This document shows, piece after piece, positions 7,050 through 15,869 of a stretch of 29,091 bases of DNA. Source of the DNA: Xanthobacteraceae bacterium (GTDB lineage Bacteria > Pseudomonadota > Alphaproteobacteria > Rhizobiales > Xanthobacteraceae). Under the pieces are notes generated by a model. It was not told the DNA's origin and ran no database searches. It saw only the letters and a list, made by a program, of their open reading frames with translations. The DNA lies in contig JAIESC010000224.1 in NCBI GenBank assembly GCA_019746355.1, positions 1-29,091 of the forward strand, read 5' to 3'. Both the position numbers and the translations under genes were made by a program. The stretch's first letter is position 1; the number at the start of each line of letters is the position of its first letter.

Positions 7050-8300
7050 GTGGACGTGAACAAATCCGGCAGCCGGCGCGGCTACGTGCTCGCGCTGCTG
7101 GCCGCACTCTCCGCCTTCAATTTTCTCGACCAGCAGGTGATGGCGATCGTGCTCGAGCAGGTTCGGCGCGAATTCGCGCTGTCCGACATTCAGCTCGGCT
7201 TGCTGTCGGGCCTTGCTTTCGCGGCGCTCTATTCGACGCTCAGTATTCCGGCCGGCGTCTGGGCCGTCGACCACAGCCGCCGCAACCTGATCGCCGCCGC
7301 AGCCGCGCTCTGGGGCACCGCCACCATTCTGTGCGGGGCCGCGCAATCGTTCACGCAGCTTCTGCTCGGCCGTATCGGCGTCGGTGTCGGCGAAGCGGGC
7401 GGCATGCCGGCGTCGCAGGCGCTGATCTCCGACCTCTACGAGCCGGAGCGGCGGGCGACCGCGCTCGCCATCCTCGCCGCCGGCGTCAATGTCGGCGTGT
7501 TTCTCGCCTTCCTGGTCGGCGGGTTCGTGGCGCAGCGCTATGGCTGGCGCGTCGCGTTCGTCGCCGCAGGAATTCCCCCGGTCGCGCTCGCCGTGCTGCT
7601 GCGCCTGACCGTGCGCGAGCCGCCGCGCGCGGCCGCCACGACGCGCGCGCCGCCCTACGCCCTCGTGCGCGAGACCCTTCGTGCCATCTGGCTCGATCGG
7701 GCGTTGCGCCAATTGTGCTTTGCCTCGACGCTGACCATGGCAGTGGGCTACGGCGCGCTGCCCTGGATCCCCTCCTATCTGGTGCGTTCACACGGGCTCG
7801 ACATCGCCACGATCGGACTTTTGCTCGCCGTGTTGATCGGGCTTGGCGGCGTGCTCGGCACCTATCTCGGCGGCAGGCTCGCCGACCGGCTGCGCCGCCG
7901 CGACCCGCGCTGGTCGCTCTGGCTGGTCTGCCTCGTCTTCGTAATCGCGCGCCCCTTCGCCATGGCGTTCTATGCGGTCGACCAGACGTGGCTCGCGCTC
8001 GCGCTGTTCGCGCTGCCCGCCATGGTCGGCGCGATCCACATGGGACCGTCCTTCGCCGTGCTGCACGAGCGCATCGACGCGCGGCTGCGGCCGATTTCCT
8101 CGGCGGTGCTTCTGCTGATCCTGAACTTCATTGGCCTTGGCCTCGGCCCGCTTCTCGTCGGGGCGCTGAGTCAATGGGTTTTCGCCGGATTCGGCGAGGG
8201 ATCGCTGCGCTACGCCCTGATGGCCATCCAGGTTGTCGGCCTCTGGGGCGCCGTGCACTACTACTTCGCCGGCCGCAATCTGCTTCCGCGCGGGGCCTGA
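7050..8300 (+). CDS. Major facilitator superfamily transporter (spinster-like)
   Basis: Inner-membrane carrier of 416 residues with about 12 hydrophobic helices. The first helix carries FNFLDQQVMAIVLEQVRREF, and the loop between helices 2 and 3 is WAVDHSRRNL, a variant of the MFS motif GxxaDrxGRr. Helix 4 onward reads LLGRIGVGVGEAGGMPASQALISDLYEPERRATAL, characteristic of spinster-type MFS proteins in proteobacteria. A second motif-like loop GGRLADRLRRRDPRW lies between helices 8 and 9. The substrate cannot be read; aromatic or carboxylic acids would be a guess from context. Start is GTG 7050 or GTG 7056, and no strong ribosome site decides between them. Its last 40 bases overlap the convergent GlxA-type regulator gene. 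Confidence 0.88.
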   Translation: MDVNKSGSRRGYVLALLAALSAFNFLDQQVMAIVLEQVRREFALSDIQLGLLSGLAFAALYSTLSIPAGVWAVDHSRRNLIAAAAALWGTATILCGAAQSFTQLLLGRIGVGVGEAGGMPASQALISDLYEPERRATALAILAAGVNVGVFLAFLVGGFVAQRYGWRVAFVAAGIPPVALAVLLRLTVREPPRAAATTRAPPYALVRETLRAIWLDRALRQLCFASTLTMAVGYGALPWIPSYLVRSHGLDIATIGLLLAVLIGLGGVLGTYLGGRLADRLRRRDPRWSLWLVCLVFVIARPFAMAFYAVDQTWLALALFALPAMVGAIHMGPSFAVLHERIDARLRPISSAVLLLILNFIGLGLGPLLVGALSQWVFAGFGEGSLRYALMAIQVVGLWGAVHYYFAGRNLLPRGA

Positions 8301-9325
8301 TCACGGGCCGGCTTCGGTCTGCCGGGCGTCTGCTGAAAGCGCTCACGGTACTGGTTGGGCGTGACGCCAAGCTCTCGCAGAAAAGCCCGGCGCATGCCCG
8401 GCGCGGTGCCAAGCCCGGATTGCGCCGCGACGCGCTTCGGCTCGAGCTGCGTCTCCTCGAGGAGCCGCCGCGCCGCCAGCAGCCGTGCCTCGGCGACGTA
8501 TTCGCCGGGGCTCTTGCCGGTCTCCTCGCGGAACGAGCGCATGAAAGTGCGCTCACTCAAGCCGGCCCGCCTGGCCAACACGGCGACGCGCAGATCGCCG
8601 TTCAGGTGATCGAGAATCCAGTGCTGCACCCGCTGGATTTCCGGCACCGTCGAGAACTGCGCCTGCAACTGCGTGCTGAACTGCGACTGGCCGCCGGAGC
8701 GCTTGAGGAACAGCACCAGATAGCGCGCGACCTCGAGCGCGAAGGCGCGCCCGTGATCCTCCTCCAGCAGTGCCAGCGCAAGGTCGATGCCGGCGGAGAT
8801 GCCGGCCGACGTGTACAGCCGTCCGTCGCGGATGAAGATCGGCTCGACCTCGACCTTGGCCTCGGGGTTGCGCCGCGCCAGTTCGTCGGTGAAAGCCCAA
8901 TGGGTGACCAGGCGCTTGCCCGCCGTCAGACCTGCCGCGCCGAGCGCGAAGGCACCGGTGCAGACCGCGCCGAAGCGTCGCGCCCGGTGGCTGTTGGCGC
9001 GAAGCCACTGCCCGATGCGCGGATCGGTGCCGGCGTCCGGCCCGCCGCCGCCGGAAACCAGTAGCGTATCGACCGGAAATGCGAGGGCCTCCATCGCACA
9101 GGCCGGCAGGAAGGAGAAGCCGAGCGGCGTCGGCACCGGATCCGTGGTGGGCGCCACGGTGATCACGTCATAGAGCTTGCTGCGCTTGAGAAAGTTCGCG
9201 ACCCCGAACACCTGCAGCGGGCCGGCGACATCGAGCGGTGCCACGCCCGGATAGATCAGCATCGCGATACGTCGTGGTTCCGGCGAACCGTCCGCCCCGA
9301 TCGTGGTGTCGCCTTTCCGCTGCAA
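8261..9325 (-). CDS. GlxA-family transcriptional regulator (DJ-1/PfpI domain plus AraC DNA-binding domain)
   Basis: A 354-residue protein. Residues about 18-190 form a DJ-1/PfpI-like domain (RRIAMLIYPGVAPLDVAGPLQVF; GAVCTGAFALGAAGLTAGKR with the nucleophile-elbow Cys; THWAFTDELARRNP). Residues about 230-335 are an AraC double helix-turn-helix (LAERAGLSERTFMR-type helix, here ARRAGLSERTFMRSFREETG, then ending GVTPNQYRERF). Such proteins regulate amine, choline or amino-acid degradation in known cases; the effector here is unknown. The start is TTG 9325: an in-frame stop lies just upstream at 9338-9340, and an excellent ribosome site sits 6 bases before the TTG. The next ATG (9262) would cut into the first beta strand. 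The 3' end overlaps the convergent MFS gene by 40 bases. Confidence 0.9.
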   Translation of the reverse strand: MQRKGDTTIGADGSPEPRRIAMLIYPGVAPLDVAGPLQVFGVANFLKRSKLYDVITVAPTTDPVPTPLGFSFLPACAMEALAFPVDTLLVSGGGGPDAGTDPRIGQWLRANSHRARRFGAVCTGAFALGAAGLTAGKRLVTHWAFTDELARRNPEAKVEVEPIFIRDGRLYTSAGISAGIDLALALLEEDHGRAFALEVARYLVLFLKRSGGQSQFSTQLQAQFSTVPEIQRVQHWILDHLNGDLRVAVLARRAGLSERTFMRSFREETGKSPGEYVAEARLLAARRLLEETQLEPKRVAAQSGLGTAPGMRRAFLRELGVTPNQYRERFQQTPGRPKPARDQAPRGSRLRPAK

Positions 9326-9333
9326 GCGCGGCT

Positions 9334-9341
9334 CCCCTTAG
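9334..9341 (-). promoter_or_regulatory. Ribosome binding site deciding a TTG start
   Basis: On the minus strand the bases read TAAGGGGAG, 6 bases ahead of the TTG at 9325. The TAA inside it closes the frame upstream, so no earlier start is possible. Confidence 0.75.
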
Positions 9342-9470
9342 CTCCGTCTCGGCCGGAGCCGACGCTCGCTCAGAGTCCGCCAAATGGCAATCCGATCCGG
9401 CACAATGCCGGCCGCAGCCGCTTCCAGTTTGAAGCGGACGTTCGCAAACGGCGCTTGCTGAACAATCGCG

Positions 9471-9500
9471 CGAACTTCGGGCCCACGAACTTCGGGCCCA
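9471..9500. repeat. Perfect 15-base tandem duplication
   Basis: CGAACTTCGGGCCCA is repeated exactly head to tail at 9471-9485 and 9486-9500. Each unit contains GGGCCC, itself palindromic. It immediately precedes the hairpin at 9506. Confidence 0.8.
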
Positions 9501-9505
9501 AAACA

Positions 9506-9544
9506 CCAGGGGTCTGATTCAATTTGGTTGAATCAGCCCCCCTG
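9506..9544. repeat. Long hairpin
   Basis: CTGATTCAA (9514-9522) pairs perfectly with TTGAATCAG (9528-9536) around a 5-base loop. The stem continues through one mismatch into GGGG (9509-9512) against CCCC (9538-9541), with further pairing to CAG/CTG outside. No T-tract follows on either strand, so a terminator role is doubtful. Confidence 0.6.
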
Positions 9545-9562
9545 TCTCACCCTCAAGTTCGA

Positions 9563-9629
9563 GCGTGATCTTTTCCGAAAGCCGTTTCGCATCCCGCATC
9601 AAGTGCGGGTCGGCATTTCGCGATCATGC
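9563..9629. repeat. Dispersed palindromic element (GCGTGATC...GATCATGC)
   Basis: GCGTGATCTTTTCCGAAA at 9563 begins an element closed by GATCATGC (9622-9629), with an inner perfect hairpin CCCGCA (9593-9598) / TGCGGG (9604-9609). The outer pair differs from perfect by one base, a G-T wobble in RNA. The GATCTTTTCCGAAA...GATCATGC layout resembles intergenic repeats I remember from Bradyrhizobium and relatives; this needs a genome search. Confidence 0.5.
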
Positions 9630-9664
9630 CCCAGCAGAGCTGCAACTCGTTGCCGAGGACCCGC

Positions 9665-9847
9665 TCAGCGGTCCTGATCGCTCTGGCGCTGGCCGCCGCC
9701 CTGCTGGCCTTGCCGTCCACCCTGCTGACCCTGCTGGCCGGGCTTCTGCCCGCCGCCCTGCTGCTGACCGGGCTTCGGGTTGCTGCCCTGTTGCTGCTGC
9801 TGGTCGCGGTCCGGATTTTGGTTCTGGTTCGGATTCTGCTGGCTCAT
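9665..9847 (-). CDS. Small Gln/Gly-rich low-complexity protein
   Basis: A 60-residue protein composed almost only of Gln, Gly, Asn, Pro, Lys, Asp and Arg. It begins MSQQNPNQNQNPDRDQQQQQ, continues with a PGQQQGGGQKPGQQGQQGG-like stretch and ends QRQSDQDR. No signal peptide or membrane segment; it is expected to be disordered and cytoplasmic. Support for a real gene: ATG 9847 is preceded by a strong ribosome site, GGGAG, 6 bases upstream (minus strand of 9854-9858), and the frame closes cleanly at 9665. I remember similar small QG-rich proteins of unknown function in Bradyrhizobium-type genomes. It lies downstream of the flavin reductase gene on the same strand, 167 bases away, so it may be separately transcribed. 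No function is assigned. Confidence 0.65.
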   Translation of the reverse strand: MSQQNPNQNQNPDRDQQQQQGSNPKPGQQQGGGQKPGQQGQQGGRQGQQGGGQRQSDQDR

Positions 9848-10014
9848 GGTCACTCCCTGGATAGTCCTCCCCTGAGAAGCAGGTAGCGCGCCGATTGCGT
9901 CTGTCGTCTGGACAACACAAGGGTCCTTTGACGGTTGAATTGACACGAGACCGCGGCGGCGGAACCGCCGGACAACAGGCACGCTTGCCGATGGAACCCG
10001 AGCCCGCCGCGGGC

Positions 10015-10560
10015 TCACACCTGCTTGTAGAGCCGGTCGTGATAAACCAGCGCCGGTCCCGGCTCGCCCTGATGGATCGCCTCCACCATGCCGAAGTAGA
10101 TGTCGTGCGACGCCACCGCCTTGACCTCGATCACCCGGCAGTCGCAGGCGACCACGGCGCTCATCAGGACCGGTGAGCCGGTTGCGAGCGGCGCCCACTG
10201 ATGGCCGGTGTCGAAGCGCGCCTCGCGCGCCACCTTGGTGCGGCCGGCGAAGGTGTCCGCCACGATCTCGTCGCCCGCGCGCAGCGTGTTGACGCAGAAC
10301 ACCCCGTTGCCGCGCAGGATCGGCATGCTGGTCGCGGCGCGGTTGAGGCAAATCAGCAGCGTCGGCGGCGCGTCCGACACCGAGCACACCGCCGTCGCAG
10401 TGAAACCGGTCTTGCCGCTCGGCCCATCGGTGGTGATGACATGCACCGCCGCGCCCAGCCGGCTCATGGCGTCGCGGAAGGCCTTCTGCTCGACGAACTT
10501 GGCTTCGGCGATGGCGGCAAAAGCGCCCGCCATGTCAGGGTGTTGGTCGGTCCAGCTCAT
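10015..10560 (-). CDS. Flavin reductase of a two-component monooxygenase (HpaC-like)
   Basis: Flavin-reductase-like protein of 181 residues (FMN-binding split-barrel fold) expected to supply reduced FAD/FMN to the oxygenase encoded just upstream. Seen: FRDAMSRLGAAVHVITTDG, then GKTGFTATAVCSVSDAPPTLLICLNRAATS, the flavin-binding core of the family, and GVFCVNTLRAGDEIVADTFAGR. The C-terminal PALVYHDRLYKQV is typical of HpaC/RutF proteins. Start is uncertain: ATG 10560 gives a normal family length; ATG 10596 would add 12 residues and leave a 26-base gap to the oxygenase stop. Neither has a clear ribosome site, suggesting translational coupling. A short hairpin (GAGCCCG/CGGGCTC, 10000-10016) sits over its stop codon. 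Confidence 0.87.
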   Translation of the reverse strand: MSWTDQHPDMAGAFAAIAEAKFVEQKAFRDAMSRLGAAVHVITTDGPSGKTGFTATAVCSVSDAPPTLLICLNRAATSMPILRGNGVFCVNTLRAGDEIVADTFAGRTKVAREARFDTGHQWAPLATGSPVLMSAVVACDCRVIEVKAVASHDIYFGMVEAIHQGEPGPALVYHDRLYKQV

Positions 10561-10622
10561 GGCGCAAATGTAGTGGATTCCCGCGATGGGAGCCATCCCA
10601 CGCGTTCGCGGGGCTCCGCGCG

Positions 10623-12188
10623 TTACGCAGAGCTTGCGGGTTCGCCGACGGTATCATCCGAACCGATCCAGTCGTCGCCGGTCCAGCCGTCCTCGTCGTA
10701 GTCGGCCATGCACTGCTCGGCGAGCGCGATCATCCGGTCATAGGCACCGGAACCTTTGACGTTCAGCATTGCATGGATGCGGATGTCCTCGTGGTTCCCC
10801 GCATAGTTGTACTCGTAGAGCTCGTGCCGGCCGCCGAACTCGGTGCCGACCGCGTCCCAAAGGAGCTTCATGACCTTAATGCGCTCGCGAAAGTCGATGC
10901 CGTGGGAGCCGCGCACGAAGCGCCTCAGGTAAGGCTCGGTCGCGGGATTTTGGAGATCCTTGACCGACGACGGCAGGTAGATGAGCGCCGAGGCGACGAT
11001 TTTCTCGACGATTTCCTTGACCCGCGCATAGGCGTCGCCGGCGAACACGCGGTAGGCCGAGCCCGATTGCGAATTCGGCAGCACCGCATCGCCGACCCAC
11101 CGCACCGGGTTCATCGCCATCGCGTCCGACAGGCCCCAGAACAGGTTGCGCCAGGCGATCACCTCGCCGAGCATCGCCTGATTGCCGCGGAACTCGTCGG
11201 AGCCCGCCGCGCGCAGCGCCTTGGCGATGACGCCGACGAGAAAGTCGAGCTTCACCGCAAGCCGCGTGCAGCCCTGGAACTGATAGCCCGCCAGAAACCC
11301 CGAGCGCGGGTAGAACACCTTGATCTTCTCGATGTCGCGATGCAGCAGCACATTCTCCCAGGGGATCAGCACGTTATCGAACAGAAAAATCGCGTCGTTC
11401 TCGTCGAAGCGCGACGACAGCGGATAGTCGAACGGCGTGCCCATTCTCGCGGCCGTCATCTCGTAGGACGTCCGGCAGATGATCTTGATGCCCGGCGAGT
11501 TCAGCGGCGCGATGAACATCACCGCAAGGTCGGTGTCGGCGATCGGAATGGCCGCGTTCTGGCCCATGAAATTGTAGTGGGTGATCGCCGCCGAGGTCGC
11601 CACCACCTTGGCACCCGACACGATGATGCCGGCGTCGGTCTCCTTCTGGATGTTGATGAACACGTCCTTGACCTGGTCCGCCGCCTTCATCCGGTCGACC
11701 GGCGGATTGACGATGGCGTGGTTCATGAACAGCACATGGTTCTGCGACCGCGCGTACCAGCTCCTGGCGTTGTCGGCGAAACGCTCATAGAAGGCGGCGT
11801 TGGCGCCGAGCGCATTCATCAGCGACGCCTTGTAGTCCGGCGAGCGGCCCATCCAGCCGTAGGACAGCCGCGCCCAATGGGCGATGGCATCGCGCTGGCC
11901 GATCAGGTCCTCGCGGGAGTGCGCGACGCGGAAGAACTTGTGCGTGAAGCCGCCGGAGCCGGTGTCGGTCGGGCAGGTCAGCACGGCTTTCTGCTTTTCG
12001 TCGTGCAGGGCGTCATAAAGGCGGGCAACGCTGCGCGCCGCGTTGCGGAAGGCGGGATGGGTCGTGACGTCCTTGACCCGTTCCCCGTAAATGTAGACCT
12101 CACGGCCGTCGCGCAGGCTTTCCAGGTACTCCTTGCCGGTAAACGGTCTTGCCGACCCGATCACATCCTCTGGCTTCTGCCGTTCCAT
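10623..12188 (-). CDS. Flavin-dependent phenol monooxygenase, oxygenase component (4-hydroxyphenylacetate 3-hydroxylase HpaB family)
   Basis: A 521-residue class D flavin monooxygenase with an acyl-CoA-dehydrogenase-like fold. Seen: the family N-terminus ARPFTGKEYLESLRDGREVYIYGERV, the conserved VLTCPTDTGSGGFTHKFFRV, NPPVDRMK, IVSGAKVVATSAAITHYNFMG, and DNVLIPWENVLLHRD. The C-terminal part GSHGIDFRERIKVMKLLWDAVGTEFGGRHELYE is also typical. It would ortho-hydroxylate a phenolic substrate using reduced flavin from the reductase gene immediately downstream. The substrate is not proven: no homoprotocatechuate (hpaD/E/F/G) genes are nearby, so the hpaB symbol is withheld. ATG 12188 has GAGAGAG 6-7 bases upstream. 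The acidic C-terminal tail (MADYDEDGWTGDDWIGSDD) is distinctive. It is divergent from the small exported protein at 12306. Confidence 0.92.
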   Translation of the reverse strand: MERQKPEDVIGSARPFTGKEYLESLRDGREVYIYGERVKDVTTHPAFRNAARSVARLYDALHDEKQKAVLTCPTDTGSGGFTHKFFRVAHSREDLIGQRDAIAHWARLSYGWMGRSPDYKASLMNALGANAAFYERFADNARSWYARSQNHVLFMNHAIVNPPVDRMKAADQVKDVFINIQKETDAGIIVSGAKVVATSAAITHYNFMGQNAAIPIADTDLAVMFIAPLNSPGIKIICRTSYEMTAARMGTPFDYPLSSRFDENDAIFLFDNVLIPWENVLLHRDIEKIKVFYPRSGFLAGYQFQGCTRLAVKLDFLVGVIAKALRAAGSDEFRGNQAMLGEVIAWRNLFWGLSDAMAMNPVRWVGDAVLPNSQSGSAYRVFAGDAYARVKEIVEKIVASALIYLPSSVKDLQNPATEPYLRRFVRGSHGIDFRERIKVMKLLWDAVGTEFGGRHELYEYNYAGNHEDIRIHAMLNVKGSGAYDRMIALAEQCMADYDEDGWTGDDWIGSDDTVGEPASSA

Positions 12189-12305
12189 TTAGGCTCTCTC
12201 AACGCGTTTACCGCACTATGGCGCACGCTTTCGCGCCCACAAGCGACCATGATAGGATGTTTTACGGCAGTGCAACGATCTCCAGTTTGTGACCGGGTAC
12301 GCAGC

Positions 12306-12566
12306 ATGAAACGGATTTTCGCAGCGACAGCGATGATGGCGATGATGGCGTCGCTGGCAGGACCGGCCGCCGCCCAGAAGGGCATGAGCCAGGGCAACCA
12401 CAAGACTCCCCTCGAACTGCAATACGAACGGGAGAAGCAGGATCAGGAGGCCAACGAGAGGGCCTATAACGAGCACATGAAGCGCTCGAAGTCGGCAGGC
12501 CCCGCGGCCAAGTCCGACCCTTGGGCCGGCGTACGCCCCCCCACCGAAACCAACGCCCGGCGCTAG
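12306..12566 (+). CDS. Small exported protein of unknown function
   Basis: An 86-residue protein with a clear signal peptide (MKRIFAATAMMAMMASLAG, cleavage expected after PAAAQ near residue 24). The mature region of about 62 residues is charged and mostly helical (TPLELQYEREKQDQEANERA YNEHMKR split here), followed by SDPWAGVRPP near the C-terminus. Similar small secreted proteins with a closing DPW-type motif occur in Bradyrhizobium-like genomes as conserved hypotheticals, as I remember them. The open frame runs far upstream, antisense to the hpaB-like gene, but ATG 12306 is the first start giving a signal peptide. Likely periplasmic; function unknown. It is followed by a 188-base gap before livH in which I see no gene. 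Confidence 0.7.
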   Translation: MKRIFAATAMMAMMASLAGPAAAQKGMSQGNHKTPLELQYEREKQDQEANERAYNEHMKRSKSAGPAAKSDPWAGVRPPTETNARR

Positions 12567-12754
12567 CCTCACGGTTCCGCATCTGGCCGGATCGGTTCTG
12601 GGAAGATCACAGCCGCGAAATGCGGCACCCGATCTCGTTGCCCCTCGCCCAGCCCCCTGCTAAGCACGCCAAATGCAGCCGCGGCGGGGATTCGGCTGCG
12701 AACGCCGTATTTGAAGGCGCACCGGCAGCAGGGCGAAGATAGCGGGGCGATTTG

Positions 12755-13665
<911 letters not shown>

Positions 13666-13669
<4 letters not shown>

Positions 13670-15009
13670 GACGGGACGCAGCACCGGTGCCGGACAAAGC
13701 CTCGCCCACCGCCCCTACGCTCTCCGTCGCCGATGCGCTGAAGGACGCCACGCTCGCCGCGCTCGTGGCCTTCGGCCTGTTCTTTTTCCTGATCGGACTG
13801 CGCTCCGAGCAAGGCCCGACCGGCGCGCTCCAGCTCAGCACGCGCTGGATCGATCTTGCGATGGTGGTCGGCGCGGTGTTTGCGGGCGCCTTCGGCCGGG
13901 CGCTGATCTTCGGCCGCGGGCCGATCCGATTTGGCGGCGAGATGCCGGCCTGGTTTCCGCGCGCGCTCGCGGTGGCGGGCCGCTTTGCGACGCCCGCCCT
14001 GCTGATCTTCGCGCTGCTGGTGCCGGTGCTGTTCTATCACAACCGCTACATGCTCGATCTCGGCATCCTCGTGCTGACCTATGTGATGCTCGGCTGGGGC
14101 CTCAACATCGTGGTCGGCCTCGCCGGCCTGCTCGATCTCGGCTATGTCGCGTTCTATGCGGTCGGCGCCTACTCCTACGCGCTGCTTGCGACGACCTTCG
14201 ATCTGTCGTTCTGGATCTGCCTGCCGCTTGCCGGAATCCTCGCCGCGTTCTGGGGCATCCTGCTCGGCTTTCCGGTGCTGCGGTTGCGCGGCGACTATCT
14301 CGCGATCGTCACGCTCGCCTTCGGCGAGATCATCCGCCTCATCCTGCTGAACTGGCAGAGCGTGACCGGCGGGCCGAACGGCATCCCCAGCATTCCGCGG
14401 CCGAGCTTCTTCGGCATTCCGTTCAACGATGAGGATAGCGGCTTCGCCGCGACCTTCGGGCTGGAGTTCTCGTCGACCCATCGCATCGTGTTTCTGTTCT
14501 ACGTGATCCTGGCGCTGGCGCTGATCACCAACTGGGCGACGCTGCGGCTGCGGCGGCTGCCGGTCGGCCGCGCCTGGGAAGCCATGCGCGAGGACGAGAT
14601 CGCCTGCCGCTCGCTCGGCATCAACACCACCACGACCAAGCTCACGGCGTTCGCCATCGGCGCGATGTTCGGCGGCTTCGCCGGCTCGTTTTTCGCCACG
14701 CGGCAGGGCTTCATCAGTCCGGAATCCTTCACGTTCGGCGAGTCGGCCATGATCCTCGCGATCGTCGTGCTCGGCGGCATGGGCTCGCAGCTCGGCGTGG
14801 CAGTGGCAGCCCTGGTGATGATCGCGGGCTTCGAGCTATTCCGCGAATTTCAAGCCTATCGCATGGTGGTGTTTGGCCTGGCGATGGTGCTGATCATGAT
14901 CTGGCGCCCGCGCGGGCTCGTCTCGACCCGCGAGCCTTCGCTCTATCTCGGCGAGAAGGACGACAAGAAAGCCATTTCCGCCTCGCTGGTGAAGCAGGGA
15001 CAGGCGTGA
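13666..15009 (+). CDS. livM: Branched-chain amino-acid ABC transporter, inner-membrane permease LivM-type
   Basis: A 447-residue permease. The N-terminal third (about 20-130) is an additional membrane region ([23 protein letters not shown]) seen in long LivM proteins. The core follows: [60 protein letters not shown], the cytoplasmic loop [22 protein letters not shown], and FVAG-type end [17 protein letters not shown]. Start is GTG 13666, overlapping the livH stop as GTGA. The gene ends in another GTGA overlap with livG, so the three are translationally coupled. Confidence 0.93.
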
Positions 15010-15869
15010 GCGGCGCAAGTGACCGACCCATGAACGACGATACGGCCATCCTGATCGTCGACCACCTGAGCATGCGCTTTGGCGGCCTCGTCGCCGTCGA
15101 CGATCTGTCGTTTGTCGCCAGGCGCGGCCACATCACCGCGCTGATCGGCCCGAACGGCGCGGGCAAGACCACGGTGTTCAACTGCATCACCGGCTTCTAC
15201 AAGCCGACCACCGGGCTCATGCGCCTCGCCCATCCCGATCACGGCGTTTACTACCTCGAGCGCCTCTTGAACTTCCGGGTCGCGAAGCTCGCCCGCGTGG
15301 CACGCACGTTCCAGAACATCCGGCTGTTTTCCGGGATGACCGTGCTGGAGAACCTGATCGTCGCCCAGCACAACACTCTGATGGTGGCCTCGGGCTTCAC
15401 CTTTGCCGGGCTGCTCGGGCTGCGGTCGTACCGGACAGCAGAGAACGCCGCGGTCGCCAAGGCGCGCTACTGGCTCGAGCGGACCAACCTGCTGGCGCGC
15501 GCGGACGACGCGGCAGGCTCGCTCGCCTACGGCGAGCAGCGGCGGCTGGAAATCGCCCGCGCCATGTGCACCGATCCGGTGCTGCTCTGCCTCGATGAGC
15601 CGGCCGCGGGCCTCAACGCCCACGAAAGCGCCGCGTTGAACGAGCTTCTGAAGTTCATCCAGCGCGAGCACGCGACCTCGATCCTGCTGATCGAGCATGA
15701 CATGTCGGTGGTGATGGAGATTTCCGACCACATCGTCGTGCTTGACTACGGGGTCAAGATCGCCGATGGCACGCCGGAGGAAATCCGCAACGATCCGAAG
15801 GTGATAGCAGCCTACCTTGGCGTGGAAGACGAAGAGATTGAGAAAGTCGGTACGGAGGTCGGGCTATGA
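15006..15869 (+). CDS. livG: Branched-chain amino-acid ABC transporter ATP-binding protein LivG-type
   Basis: A 287-residue cytoplasmic ATPase. Walker A is GPNGAGKT (48-55), the signature is [15 protein letters not shown], Walker B is [12 protein letters not shown], and the switch His is in LIEHDMSVV. The insertion [23 protein letters not shown] after Walker A is typical of LivG. Start GTG 15006 overlaps the livM stop and has AGGGA (14996-15000) 5 bases upstream; ATG 15030 would shorten it by 8 residues. The last four bases (ATGA) overlap livF. Confidence 0.94.
   Translation: MSGASDRPMNDDTAILIVDHLSMRFGGLVAVDDLSFVARRGHITALIGPNGAGKTTVFNCITGFYKPTTGLMRLAHPDHGVYYLERLLNFRVAKLARVARTFQNIRLFSGMTVLENLIVAQHNTLMVASGFTFAGLLGLRSYRTAENAAVAKARYWLERTNLLARADDAAGSLAYGEQRRLEIARAMCTDPVLLCLDEPAAGLNAHESAALNELLKFIQREHATSILLIEHDMSVVMEISDHIVVLDYGVKIADGTPEEIRNDPKVIAAYLGVEDEEIEKVGTEVGL

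Larger units (their letters stand above)
9326..9664. other. Repeat-rich non-coding gap
   Basis: No gene is supported. Besides the regulator's ribosome site it holds a 15-base tandem duplication (9471-9500), a strong hairpin (9506-9544) and a second palindromic element (9563-9629), each listed separately. Confidence 0.6.

Noticed and set aside
7704..7717. A partial inverted copy (GCCAATTGTG) of the 6613 repeat inside the MFS gene
   Set aside because: Only ten bases match and it lies within coding sequence; chance is a sufficient explanation.
9506..9544. Hairpin as an intrinsic terminator
   Set aside because: No T-tract follows on either strand, and it lies upstream of the GlxA-type gene and beyond the end of the QG-rich gene; listed as a repeat instead.
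9626..9886. Leu/Ala-rich plus-strand frame that looks like a membrane protein
   Set aside because: It is antisense to the Gln/Gly-rich gene: CAG/GGC codons read backwards give Leu and Ala. The minus-strand frame has the ribosome site.
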